DNA of 64,000 nucleotides from Bradyrhizobium erythrophlei (GTDB lineage Bacteria; Pseudomonadota; Alphaproteobacteria; Rhizobiales; Xanthobacteraceae), in NCBI RefSeq assembly GCF_900142985.1, contig NZ_LT670849.1:992001-1056000 (forward strand), written 5' to 3'. Every line of letters begins with the position of its first letter. Positions within the stretch are counted from its first letter, which is position 1. A program made the position numbers and the translations under genes. A model generated the notes under the pieces. The model ran no database searches and was not told the origin of the DNA. It saw only the letters and a list, made by a program, of their open reading frames with translations. Positions 51,780 to 60,295 of the stretch are shown in pieces.

Positions 51780-54700
51780 CCGTGCATCCTAACCTGACCA
51801 GTCACGATGCTACGTGGGCTCCGGGGGGGCGCGCTTCTGACGTTCCGATCAGCGGCAGGCGCGAGAATCCCTTCGAAAGGACAGCGGCAGAGACCGGCGA
51901 CCGTCCGGCTCCCTTTGAAATCGTCTGCTTTACCAAAACTGGCGGCCCGCTCACTAAACGCATTTCTCTGAATGAGGACGGATCGACCAAGAGCGATGGC
52001 AGTGGATGCCTGATGCCGCGCGGCACTGCCGTTCGCACCCCGATCGATGGCATTGCCGAATTGGCGGCGCTGATATCCGGGCTACGGCCGGATCAAGCCA
52101 TCAGCCTGGGTGCCTTGCGGGCGGATTTGCCAGATCAGGTCAGCGTTGTCACCAAAGACAAGCTCAAGCAGTTCAATGGTCACGGCATGGCGGACGCTAT
52201 CGCCAGGACTGCGGACAGCATTCAATTCCGTACCGGAAAGCCCGGCTTCGTCCTGTTCGATTACGACACAAAAGGCATGCCGGTCGAGGTTGAGGCACGT
52301 CTTAAGGAGCGCGGCAAATATTGGACGGCGCTTTGTGAGGTGTTACCGGGATTGCGAGGCGCGTCGTACATGCAGCGCCGATCTACTAGCGCCGGGCTTT
52401 TGCGGGCCGACACCGGGGGACGTCTGCCCGGATCGAAGGGACTGCACGTTTACGTCGCGGTCAAAGATAGCGCGGATATTGAGCGATTCCTTAAAACGGT
52501 GCACGACCGTTGCTGGCTGGGCGGCTTCGGCTGGCTGATGGTCGGAGCCGGCGGCCAATTGTTGGATCGGTCAATCGTCGATCGGATGGTCGGAGCGCCA
52601 GAGCGTCTGGTGTTTGAAGGCGCGCCCGTCTTGGTTCCTCCGCTCACGCAAAACGAAGAGGAGCGCCGCCCGCATGTTTTTGAAGGTGTCGTAATCGATA
52701 CCCTCGAAATCTGTCCGCCGCTTTCACTTCGCGAGATTGCCGAGCTAAACAAACTTCGCGCCATCGCCGAGCAACGCCTTGCACCGGCTGCGGCACAAGC
52801 GCGGGAAACGTTCGTCGAAGAACAGACAGAACGGCTCATCAAGCGGACCGGAATGTCCAAACGCGAAGCCACCCGCGTGGTCGAATGCCAGATCGGCGGT
52901 ACGCTATTGCCGGACCTCGAATTGCAATTCGATGACGATGCATTGGCCGGCACGACGGTTGCCGACGTCTTGAAGGATCCAACGAAATTCGTGGGCGAAA
53001 CTCTCGCCGATCCTTTGGAGGGCGTCGGATACGGCACATGCAAAGCCAAGATCATGCGGAAGGCAGATGGATCGCTATGGATCAACAGCTTTGCTCATGG
53101 CCGCACCACCTATGACCTTAAGCTTGATGTTCGCGCCATCCGCGCGGCACTGGATAACGCGTCGAAAGACGAAGTAGTCGGCAAATTCATTGATCTGGCG
53201 TTGCAGGCCGACCTTGATGCCGTCGAGCTCGAGCAATTACTTGGGTTGGCAAGTGAGCGTTCCGGGCTCGGTCACAGGGTTATCGCGCGCACATTAAAGG
53301 GAGCGCGCACGAAGGCCGCCGCCAGCAATGCCGAGCAAGAGCGCAAGCGGCGGCAGGCAGAGCGCGCCGACCCGCGCCCGGCAGTTCCAGCGCCGGCTAT
53401 CGATGCGCCGTGGCTTCCGCAGATGCAGTTGCTCGATGACGTCTTGGGCACATTGAATGCTGCCGAGCCGCCAATGCGTAACCATGAAGGAATGTTGACG
53501 CAATGCCGGATGCGAACACCGGTCGCGATGCATGCCTTTGGCTCTACTGCGGCGAATGGCGAAGACACTGAAGGCGAGGACACGAAGCTTCCGCCGCCAA
53601 AGCAGCATTTGCTGACTGTCTTGAGCGAGCCGGAATCGGCGGAATTGATCGAAAGGCACATCGACTTCATCGATGGTACCGACCGCAGCGTTCATCTCGC
53701 GTCGCCTTTCGTTCGGCACTACATGCAGAGAACCGGCGGAGCTCTTCCTATCGCAGGCGCCATCGCTACCTTGCCGCTTGTCTTGGCCGACGGTGACGTG
53801 TTGGCCGAACCGGGCCTCGATCGGGAGCGAGGAATTGTCTTTCGGCTCGAACCTGGAATCGTGGCGCTTATGCCGCGATCGGAAGATTGCGACAAAGACC
53901 ATGTGGTCGATGCGATGCAGTTCCTCTGTGAGGAATGGCTTGTTGACGTCGCTACCACGTATGCGGGCAAATGCATTCTGATTGCTGCCGCGATGACGAT
54001 TATTGAGCGCTCGCTGTTTCCGGAGCGCCCCGCTTTCTGGGTTACCGCCGGACGTCGCGGAGGCGGCAAGACAACCGCCCTTACTATGCTGATCATGGCG
54101 ACGCTTGGTCTGCGGCCTGCCGCGGCGACGTGGACGCCAAACGAAGAGGAGCGGCGCAAAGCTCTGCTCAGCTACTTGATGGATGGCGTGCCATATATCC
54201 TGTGGGATAACGTCCCCCGCGGAATAACGATTTCTTGCCCCCACATAGAGCGATGTTGCACAGCCGACACCTATGTCGATCGTAAGTTGGGCGTTAGCGA
54301 GCGTGTCCAAGCTTCCGCCGCAACCATCCACTTATTTACGGGAAACAATATCGCCCCGAAGGGCGATCTTGCCTCGCGGAGCCTGCAGGTCCGGATTGAG
54401 GTTGATCGCACCGACCCGGAGAATCGACCGTTTCGGCATGGCGACCCGGTGGGGTGGACCGAAGCGAACCGCGTCAAAATCCTAAGGGCGCTTTACAAGA
54501 TCCTACTTGGAAATCCCGAGCTGAAGAAATCGAAGTCGGCGCCAGCCAAAACGCGTTTTAAACTGTGGTGGCGCGTGGTCGGCGCGGCGATTGAGAATGC
54601 AGCCAAGCTGCACTACGAAGCGATAGATCCGGCGGCATATGACGTGAAGGACCGCAGCCGGCCCCTGCCGATCGATTTCCAGCAACTGTTCTTGGAGCAG

Positions 54701-55036
54701 GAGAGCGACGAAGAAGACAGCGCATCGCTCGCCGATTCCCTTGGCGTCCTCAACAAGCGTTGGCCCGGCGGCACGTTCAAGGCAGCCGATGTGGCAGCCC
54801 TAATCAACGAGAATGGAAATACACCCGATGGGATCGTGATCCGGGAATTTCTGTTTCCGGGGCAGAAGAATGACGTTGTTTCGTCGAAGGCTGTTGGCAG
54901 GCGCCTGATCGCACATGTCGGCAATCCGGTCCGGCATGACGATAAAATACTCTCGCTTTATGCCGGCGAGGACAACCGCAACAAGATGAAAACCTTCCTT
55001 GTCAACGTGACGACGGCAGAAGGAATGGCAGCGTGA
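51776..55036 (+). CDS. primase (AEP-type)-ATPase replication protein
   Basis: 1086 aa. The N-terminal part has archaeo-eukaryotic-primase motifs in order: motif I hhhDhD as FVLFDYDTK near residue 158, motif II S-x-H as GSKGLHVYV near 219, motif III as LDRSIVDRM near 263. The C-terminal part is a P-loop ATPase: Walker A TAGRRGGGKTTAL near 758, an acidic Walker B-like VPYILWDNV near 808, and VRIEVDRTDPE in the arginine-finger region, suggesting a helicase. GTG start overlapping the peptidase gene. It is the likely replicase of the element. Confidence 0.8.
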   Translation: MTVHPNLTSHDATWAPGGRASDVPISGRRENPFERTAAETGDRPAPFEIVCFTKTGGPLTKRISLNEDGSTKSDGSGCLMPRGTAVRTPIDGIAELAALISGLRPDQAISLGALRADLPDQVSVVTKDKLKQFNGHGMADAIARTADSIQFRTGKPGFVLFDYDTKGMPVEVEARLKERGKYWTALCEVLPGLRGASYMQRRSTSAGLLRADTGGRLPGSKGLHVYVAVKDSADIERFLKTVHDRCWLGGFGWLMVGAGGQLLDRSIVDRMVGAPERLVFEGAPVLVPPLTQNEEERRPHVFEGVVIDTLEICPPLSLREIAELNKLRAIAEQRLAPAAAQARETFVEEQTERLIKRTGMSKREATRVVECQIGGTLLPDLELQFDDDALAGTTVADVLKDPTKFVGETLADPLEGVGYGTCKAKIMRKADGSLWINSFAHGRTTYDLKLDVRAIRAALDNASKDEVVGKFIDLALQADLDAVELEQLLGLASERSGLGHRVIARTLKGARTKAAASNAEQERKRRQAERADPRPAVPAPAIDAPWLPQMQLLDDVLGTLNAAEPPMRNHEGMLTQCRMRTPVAMHAFGSTAANGEDTEGEDTKLPPPKQHLLTVLSEPESAELIERHIDFIDGTDRSVHLASPFVRHYMQRTGGALPIAGAIATLPLVLADGDVLAEPGLDRERGIVFRLEPGIVALMPRSEDCDKDHVVDAMQFLCEEWLVDVATTYAGKCILIAAAMTIIERSLFPERPAFWVTAGRRGGGKTTALTMLIMATLGLRPAAATWTPNEEERRKALLSYLMDGVPYILWDNVPRGITISCPHIERCCTADTYVDRKLGVSERVQASAATIHLFTGNNIAPKGDLASRSLQVRIEVDRTDPENRPFRHGDPVGWTEANRVKILRALYKILLGNPELKKSKSAPAKTRFKLWWRVVGAAIENAAKLHYEAIDPAAYDVKDRSRPLPIDFQQLFLEQESDEEDSASLADSLGVLNKRWPGGTFKAADVAALINENGNTPDGIVIREFLFPGQKNDVVSSKAVGRRLIAHVGNPVRHDDKILSLYAGEDNRNKMKTFLVNVTTAEGMAA

Positions 55037-55044
55037 TACCGGGG

Positions 55045-55192
55045 CTTGCGGGGTTTAGCGGGATTTGCGGGATTTGCGGGATTTCTTTAGAGGCTCTAAT
55101 GCGCGAAAAAAGAGTTTCTTCGAGAAAACTCTATTTCCTAACTGTTGAGGGGCTGAAAGAAACCCCGCTAATCCCGCAAACCCCGCAACGGG
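55045..55192. repeat. GCGGGATTT repeats in inverted halves (candidate origin)
   Basis: Four tandem GCGGG-(G/A)TTT units (55047-55084) face an inverted set CCCCGC-TAAT-CCCGC-AAA-CCCCGC (55163-55187). The 75 bp between them contains an AGAGTTT/AAACTCT hairpin. It starts 8 nt after the primase-ATPase stop. Tandem and inverted iterons next to a replication gene suggest an origin of replication. A small open frame (55033-55278) crosses it but is probably incidental. Confidence 0.55.
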
Positions 55193-55265
55193 TTTCCGCA
55201 CGCCTCCCGGCCCCGCCGCCTGCTAAGACAGGCCCAAAACAGGCCCCCTCACCTGGAGGCCAGCC

Positions 55266-55703
55266 ATGGCGCGTGTAGTGCGCGACCCACTGCGTCGAGC
55301 CAGGCTGCGCCCCGATCCAGCCCTTTGGACCGAAGACGAGCCTATGACCTTGGCAGAGGCCGTAGCGGTCTTTTTCCCTGATGGCCCCCTTACGTTGTCC
55401 TCGCTACGCACAGCTGTCAGCCGGGGGCAACTTGAATTGGCCCGCGTGGCGGGCAAGGATTTGACCACCCCTCGAGCCATCCGAAAGCTGGTGAAGCCGT
55501 CATGCCGGGCCGTAAAGCAAAGCCACCCAGACTCTGGTTTCGAGAAGACGATGCAACTTGGATCGTCCTCCATCGCGGAAGACAAATCCGCACAGGCTGC
55601 AGCCGCGATGACCTTGAGGGCGCAGCGAAGGCGCTCGAGATCTACATCGGCTCCAACCACAAAAGCACCGTTGGGGCAACCGATCCTCGTTTCCTCGCGA
55701 TAG
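55266..55703 (+). CDS. excisionase-like protein, overlapping the integrase gene
   Basis: 145 aa. The N-terminal half matches the small DNA-binding protein that precedes integrases in rhizobial islands: PMTLAEAVAVFFPDGPLTLS, SLRTAVSRGQLELARVAGKD, LTTPRAIRKLV and a Cys. The C-terminal half (GSSSIAEDKSAQAAAAMTLR) also fits that family. Its last 202 nt overlap the integrase gene in another frame. Probably the directionality factor. Confidence 0.7.
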   Translation: MARVVRDPLRRARLRPDPALWTEDEPMTLAEAVAVFFPDGPLTLSSLRTAVSRGQLELARVAGKDLTTPRAIRKLVKPSCRAVKQSHPDSGFEKTMQLGSSSIAEDKSAQAAAAMTLRAQRRRSRSTSAPTTKAPLGQPILVSSR

Positions 55704-56758
55704 CCGACGTCATCACGTTCTACGAACGGCTGAAGCGTCCGAAGGGGAGCGATCCGCGTCGAGAGGCACAACATGAGCTCCTCCTGATCCGCCTTGAGGA
55801 TCTCAATGCTTTCTTCGGCGCGAGGATGGTTTCCGACATCAAAGCCCAGCTTTGTCGCGACTTCGTCGACTGGTCGACCGGGACGGTCAATGAGAACAAT
55901 CGAAAGGCTGGCATCACGCCGCGTGCGAGAATCGTGTCGGATCAAACTGCGCGGCGGCGACTTGAGGATCTCCGGGCGGCAATCAACGCATATCACGCAG
56001 AGCACGTGCTCAACGTGGTGCCGAAGATCACGTTGCCGGAAAAGGCCGATGGCCGACATCGTTGGCTCACGCGCAACGAAGCCGCCCGGCTGGTTGGCGC
56101 AGCGATCGGTTTCGTTTGGGATTTGAAACGGAAGACGTGGAAGCGTCGCGAGGATGGTTCGATCGAGCGGCGGGAACGCTGGATCATAGAACGACGCAGG
56201 CCTGCCGCCCGCTTCATGCTCATCGGCCTTTACAGTGCCAGGCGCGAGGAAACGATCCGACGGACGCAATGGCTACAGACGCTGACGCACCCTTGGATGA
56301 ATTTGGACGCGATGATCTATCAAGGCCGCGGCACTGCCGAGGAGCGCACCAAGAAACGTCGACCGCCCGCGAAGATCGCAAATCGACTTCGACCGCATCT
56401 CGTACGTTGGCGCCGACTGGATGCGGCGCGCACGATTGAGTTGCGCTCCGCTGGGCTCATGGATGACGACGAGGAGATTATCTTCGTCGTCCACCGCACC
56501 CATGACGGTCGACCACTTGCGGGCAAGATCCGGTCGGCATGGGAGGGAATGTTAGAAGACGCCGGCCTTGGCGAGGACGTCGTGCGCCATACCCTTCGTC
56601 ATACTGCGGCGACATGGTCGATGCAGGCTGGCACGGATATGTGGCAGGCCGCGGGTTGGCTCGGCATGACGGTCGAGCAGTTGCAGGACAACTACGGGCA
56701 CCACCATCCGGATTTCCAGAGCGAGGCGGCCGAGGCATTTGGGGGAAGGCGCTCCTGA
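55502..56758 (+). CDS. tyrosine site-specific integrase (tRNA-Pro element)
   Basis: 418 aa. N-terminal arm-type domain (PPRLWFREDDATWIVLHRGR), central core-binding domain, and a catalytic domain with the first Arg in LYSARREETIRR, HxxR in VVRHTLRHTAATW, a late AAGWLGMTVEQLQDNYGHHH in which the Tyr of DNYGHHH is the nucleophile. Last large gene before attR (949 nt away), as expected for the element's own integrase. Starts at ATG 55502. Confidence 0.9.
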   Translation: MPGRKAKPPRLWFREDDATWIVLHRGRQIRTGCSRDDLEGAAKALEIYIGSNHKSTVGATDPRFLAIADVITFYERLKRPKGSDPRREAQHELLLIRLEDLNAFFGARMVSDIKAQLCRDFVDWSTGTVNENNRKAGITPRARIVSDQTARRRLEDLRAAINAYHAEHVLNVVPKITLPEKADGRHRWLTRNEAARLVGAAIGFVWDLKRKTWKRREDGSIERRERWIIERRRPAARFMLIGLYSARREETIRRTQWLQTLTHPWMNLDAMIYQGRGTAEERTKKRRPPAKIANRLRPHLVRWRRLDAARTIELRSAGLMDDDEEIIFVVHRTHDGRPLAGKIRSAWEGMLEDAGLGEDVVRHTLRHTAATWSMQAGTDMWQAAGWLGMTVEQLQDNYGHHHPDFQSEAAEAFGGRRS

Positions 56759-56912
56759 TCAAACATTGGTACTGTCCGTATTTGACCCCCGAATGTCCTA
56801 AGTTGATTTTGGAAGTGTCCTAATTGACCAAGTGAACAAACCCGCCTTTTGCGCGTCTTACTCATACATAGGAAGTAACTAGCTACGGCCACGCGCGAAT
56901 GCGGAACTGGGA

Positions 56913-57071
56913 ATGTGCGAGAAGTGCGTCGAGATCGACAAGACCATTGCTCACTACCGATGGATCAAGGAGCGGGTAATCGATCCCTTAACGCACCAAG
57001 CCGCTGACGACCTGATAGAGAAGCTTGAAGCCGAGAAGGTCGAACTTCATCCTCCCGAACAGCAAGACTAA
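56913..57071 (+). CDS. 52-aa hypothetical protein
   Basis: MCEKCVEIDKTIAHYRWIKE... has one CxxC and two helices (LTHQAADDLIEKLEAEKVEL). I recognise this protein type as common in Bradyrhizobium genomes; function unknown. Below 60 codons and easily missed. Confidence 0.6.
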   Translation: MCEKCVEIDKTIAHYRWIKERVIDPLTHQAADDLIEKLEAEKVELHPPEQQD

Positions 57072-57336
57072 GGCCGCGCCAGAGTCGCGCCGCAATGGCC
57101 CCAGGTTGAATTAAACGGTGGTCTGACTTGATTTTTGCCTAAGTCCACTTTTGGACAGTCGGGCCGTTCCACCTATGCAACCTGCCGGTCTATGAAAGAC
57201 ATGGTACTGGCCTGTTTCGACCCCTAGTGGCCGGTTTTGAAAATGTGAGTGGCCTAATTTGATTATTTTAGTGGCGTGCGGAACCGGAAATAGTAGAAAA
57301 AAGATATCTTAATATTGGCATTCGGTCGGCTGCGCT

Positions 57337-57516
57337 GTGACAGATTACAGAGCGTATCTGGTGGCAACGGACGGACACTTCACCAAGGCGATCGACCTTG
57401 AGTGTCCCGACGATGAAGCGGCCAAGGAAAAGGCCAAGCAGCTCGTTGACGGGCACGACGTAGAGCTATGGCAGCGAAGCCGTAAAATCGCGGTGTTCAA
57501 GCACAAGCCGCAGTAA
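57337..57516 (+). CDS. 59-aa hypothetical protein
   Basis: GTG start: TDYRAYLVATDGHFTKAIDL ... AKQLVDGHDVELWQRSRKIA. The pattern of short strands and one helix with a VDGHDVELW motif is typical of a small conserved Bradyrhizobium protein of unknown function. Followed at once by a terminator hairpin. Confidence 0.65.
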   Translation: MTDYRAYLVATDGHFTKAIDLECPDDEAAKEKAKQLVDGHDVELWQRSRKIAVFKHKPQ

Positions 57517-57537
57517 GGCCGCCTCAGTGGGCGGCCT
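57516..57537 (+). terminator. rho-independent-like terminator
   Basis: AGGCCGCC (57516-57523) and GGCGGCCT (57530-57537) form an 8-bp stem with a 6-nt loop, followed by CTTTC. Positioned right after the 59-aa gene's stop codon. Confidence 0.6.
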
Positions 57538-57649
57538 CTTTCATTCAGTCCGGTAACTCACGAGCTGCGTGCTGTGGTCATCTCTTTTCGTCGGCCTCAA
57601 TCACGGCGAAGCTTCGGGCTTCTGTGCCGCTGGGACACGCCACACGTAT

Positions 57650-57670
57650 TTCATTGCGCATTTCGTTGCG
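57650..57670 (+). repeat. candidate integrase arm-type site (right)
   Basis: TTCATTGCGC then ATTTCGTTGCG: two tandem TTGCG units 36 nt inside the right att core, matching 27049-27068 at the other end except for one extra base. Confidence 0.45.
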
Positions 57671-57706
57671 CCCGAAAACATCAATAACTATAAGTGTTTG
57701 AAATCT

Positions 57707-57761
57707 TGGTCGGAGCGGCAGGATTCGAACCTGCGACCCCTGCGTCCCGAACGCAGTGCTC
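57707..57761 (-). repeat. attR: 55-bp core within the intact tRNA-Pro
   Basis: Identical to 26920-26974. It supplies the 3' portion of the tRNA, from within the anticodon-arm side to CCA, so integration leaves a working tRNA. Marks the right junction of the element. Confidence 0.93.
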
Positions 57762-57783
57762 TACCGGGCTGAGCCACGCTCCG
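57707..57783 (-). tRNA. tRNA-Pro (anticodon CGG)
   Basis: 77 nt including CCA. Acceptor stem CGGAGCG/CGCTCCG with discriminator A, D-arm GCTC...GAGC, anticodon stem CTGCG/CGCAG around loop TTCGGGA (anticodon CGG), T-arm GCAGG-TTCGAAT-CCTGC. The 3' CCA is encoded. This is the insertion target of the 30.8 kb element. Confidence 0.95.
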
Positions 57784-57851
57784 ACAAGAACGCGGCTTAT
57801 AGCCTTCACTTTCGCGTACCGCAAGAAGTCGATTTGTAAGGATTTGAACCT

Positions 57852-58841
57852 GTGAAGGTGGGCCTGAAAACGCAGATTTTGCCAGCCGGCGGTCACGCCG
57901 TGGCCGAGGCCGCACGCTGCCTCACAGAAGGCGGCCTGGTCGCATTCCCGACCGAGACCGTGTATGGGCTGGGCGCGGACGCGACCCAAGCCCCGGCCAT
58001 TGCACGGCTCTATGAGGCCAAGGGACGCCCTTCCTTTAATCCCTTGATCGCCCATGTCGCTGACCTCGCCGCGGCCCGAAAGATCGCCCGTTTTGATGCC
58101 ACCGCAATCCAGCTTGCGGAGGCCTTCTGGCCGGGTCCGCTGACGCTGGTTCTGCCCAAGACAGATAATTGCCCGGTTGCGGAACTCGCCACCGCGGGCC
58201 TTGATACGGTCGCGATCCGTGTCCCCGCTCACGGAATCGCACGGGACATCCTGCGCGCCTTTGGCGGGGCGGTGGTCGCTCCCTCCGCCAATATTTCGGG
58301 CCACGTCTCGCCAACGACCGCGGCGCACGTGGCAAGCGACCTTACGGGACGCGTCGATCTGATTCTCGACGGCGGCCCGGTCGAGGTCGGCGTCGAATCC
58401 ACGATTGTGGCCTGCTTCGACGTCCCGATGCTGCTGCGGCCGGGCGGCCTGCCGCGCGAAGCGATCGAACGCGTGCTCGGCCATGCCCTGCAACGGCTGC
58501 CCGAGGATGCTGTCAATGACGACGCCCAGCCGCTCGCACCGGGCATGCTGGCCTCGCACTACGCGCCGCGCACGCCGGTCCGCCTCAATGCCACCTCCGT
58601 CGAGCCCGATGAAGCGCTGCTGGCATTTGGCGCTGCCGGCATTGGCGGAGCGAGCGCGGCGAAAGCCGTGATGAATTTGTCCACTGCGGGCGATCTTAGC
58701 GAGGCCGCCGCCAATCTTTTCGGCTATCTTCGCGCGCTCGATGCGAGGCTGGCGCGCACGATCGCCGTCATGCCGGTGCCGCATCATGGTCTTGGCGAAG
58801 CCATCAACGACCGGCTGCGCCGCGCCGCGATCGGCCGGTAA
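57852..58841 (+). CDS. tsaC: L-threonylcarbamoyladenylate synthase (Sua5/TsaC)
   Basis: 329-aa enzyme that makes threonylcarbamoyl-AMP for the t6A37 modification of ANN-decoding tRNAs. Residues ~15-200 are the YrdC/TsaC domain (GGLVAFPTETVYGLGADATQ; EAKGRPSFNPLIAHV; WPGPLTLVL; APSANISGHVSPTTA). The C-terminal ~100 residues form the Sua5 extension. GTG start with AAGGA upstream. Host gene directly beyond the element. Confidence 0.93.
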   Translation: MKVGLKTQILPAGGHAVAEAARCLTEGGLVAFPTETVYGLGADATQAPAIARLYEAKGRPSFNPLIAHVADLAAARKIARFDATAIQLAEAFWPGPLTLVLPKTDNCPVAELATAGLDTVAIRVPAHGIARDILRAFGGAVVAPSANISGHVSPTTAAHVASDLTGRVDLILDGGPVEVGVESTIVACFDVPMLLRPGGLPREAIERVLGHALQRLPEDAVNDDAQPLAPGMLASHYAPRTPVRLNATSVEPDEALLAFGAAGIGGASAAKAVMNLSTAGDLSEAAANLFGYLRALDARLARTIAVMPVPHHGLGEAINDRLRRAAIGR

Positions 58842-58867
58842 AAGAAGAACATGTAGAAGAGACGCCG

Positions 58868-60295
58868 ATGAATATCGTCCAGACGCCGGCCACCCCGCTC
58901 TCGCCCGAACTGATCGCGCGATTTCGCGCCATCGTCGGCGACAAATATGCGGTGACGGCGCCAGCCGATGTCGCGCCCTACGTAACCGAGGAGCGCGGGC
59001 TGTTTCACGGGCACTCTCCGCTGGTACTGCGGCCGGGCTCGACCGCGGAAGTCTCCGCGATCTGCAAGCTCGCCACTGAAGAGAAGATCGCGCTGGTTCC
59101 GCAGGGCGGTAATACCGGTCTCGTCGGCGGCCAGACGCCGCATCACGGCGAGGTCGTGGTTTCGACCCGCCGCCTCGACAAGATCCGCGATATTGATCCA
59201 GCCTCCAACACCATGACCTGCGAATCTGGTGTGGTGTTGCAGGTCGCGCAGCAGAAGGCGGCCGACGTCGACCGCTATTTCCCGCTGTCGCTGGGCGCGG
59301 AAGGAAGCTGCACCATCGGCGGCAATCTCTCTACCAATGCCGGCGGCACCGGGGCGCTTGCCTTTGGCGTGGCACGCGAGATGGCGCTGGGGTTGGAGGT
59401 GGTGCTCGCCGACGGACGTATTCTCAACGCGCTGTCGAAACTGAAAAAGGACAATACCGGCTACGACCTGCGCAACCTCTTCATCGGCGCCGAAGGCACG
59501 CTCGGCATCATCACGGCGGCAACCTTGAGGCTGTTTCCGAAGCCGCGCGCGATCGAGACCGCCTTTGTCGGCCTGAAGTCACCGGCAGATGCGCTCAAAC
59601 TGTTGTCGATCTCGCAAAACGAAGCGGCCGGCAGCCTGACCAGTTTCGAACTGCTCGCCGATATCGCGGTCGATTTCAGCGTGCGCCATGGCATCGACAT
59701 CCGCGCACCGCTGACCAGCCCGCATCCCTGGTTCGTGCTGATGGAATTGTCTTCCTCGGATGACGACGCCCGCACCACGCTGGAGTCGATTCTGGCGCAA
59801 GGCATGGAACAAGGCATCGTCGACGATGCCGTGATCGCGGCGAATTTGAGCCAGCGCCAGGCCTTCTGGAAACTGCGCGACGAGATGTCGGCGGCGCAAA
59901 AGCCGGAAGGCGGCTCGATCAAGCACGACATCTCGGTCCCGGTTGCTGCCGTGCCCGCCTTCATCGCGGAAGCCAATGCCGCCGTCGTCAAGCTTATTCC
60001 GGGCGCGCGGCCGGTCCCATTCGGCCATCTCGGCGACGGCAACATCCACTACAATGTCAGCCAGCCGATCGGCGGCAGCGCCACCGATTTTCTCGCCCGC
60101 TGGCATGATGTGAACGCGGTCGTGTTCGAGATCGTGCTTCGAATGGGCGGCTCGATCTCGGCCGAACACGGCATCGGCGTGCTCAAGCGCGACGAACTGC
60201 CCGAAGTCAAGGACAAGGTCGCGATCGAACTGATGCGTTCGATCAAGGCCCTGCTCGACCCGCTCGGCATCATGAACCCCGGCAAGGTGCTGTGA
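58868..60295 (+). CDS. FAD-binding oxidoreductase (D-2-hydroxyacid dehydrogenase type)
   Basis: 475-aa flavoprotein of the GlcD/DLD/D2HGDH type. FAD (PCMH) domain: ALVPQGGNTGLVGGQTPHHG, LGAEGSCTIGGNLSTNAGGT, GAEGTLGIITAATLRLFPKP. C-terminal substrate domain with FGHLGDGNIHYNVSQP and SAEHGIGVLKRDEL (metal and substrate histidines). Oxidises a D-2-hydroxyacid such as D-lactate or D-2-hydroxyglutarate. It overlaps the GNAT gene by 4 nt. Confidence 0.92.
   Translation: MNIVQTPATPLSPELIARFRAIVGDKYAVTAPADVAPYVTEERGLFHGHSPLVLRPGSTAEVSAICKLATEEKIALVPQGGNTGLVGGQTPHHGEVVVSTRRLDKIRDIDPASNTMTCESGVVLQVAQQKAADVDRYFPLSLGAEGSCTIGGNLSTNAGGTGALAFGVAREMALGLEVVLADGRILNALSKLKKDNTGYDLRNLFIGAEGTLGIITAATLRLFPKPRAIETAFVGLKSPADALKLLSISQNEAAGSLTSFELLADIAVDFSVRHGIDIRAPLTSPHPWFVLMELSSSDDDARTTLESILAQGMEQGIVDDAVIAANLSQRQAFWKLRDEMSAAQKPEGGSIKHDISVPVAAVPAFIAEANAAVVKLIPGARPVPFGHLGDGNIHYNVSQPIGGSATDFLARWHDVNAVVFEIVLRMGGSISAEHGIGVLKRDELPEVKDKVAIELMRSIKALLDPLGIMNPGKVL

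Noticed and set aside
53294..54331. 345-aa minus-strand open frame
   Set aside because: Antisense to the primase-ATPase gene, which has intact catalytic motifs in the other frame.
55045..55192. CRISPR-like array
   Set aside because: Units are only 9-10 bp, contiguous without spacers and partly inverted; no cas genes in the window.
55033..55278. 81-aa frame starting at the primase stop
   Set aside because: Its N-terminus (GFSGICGICGI) is simply the translation of the GCGGGATTT repeats; the DNA repeat explains the interval better. Coupled translation cannot be fully excluded.
57681..58787. 368-aa minus-strand open frame
   Set aside because: Antisense to the TsaC gene and running through the tRNA-Pro gene.
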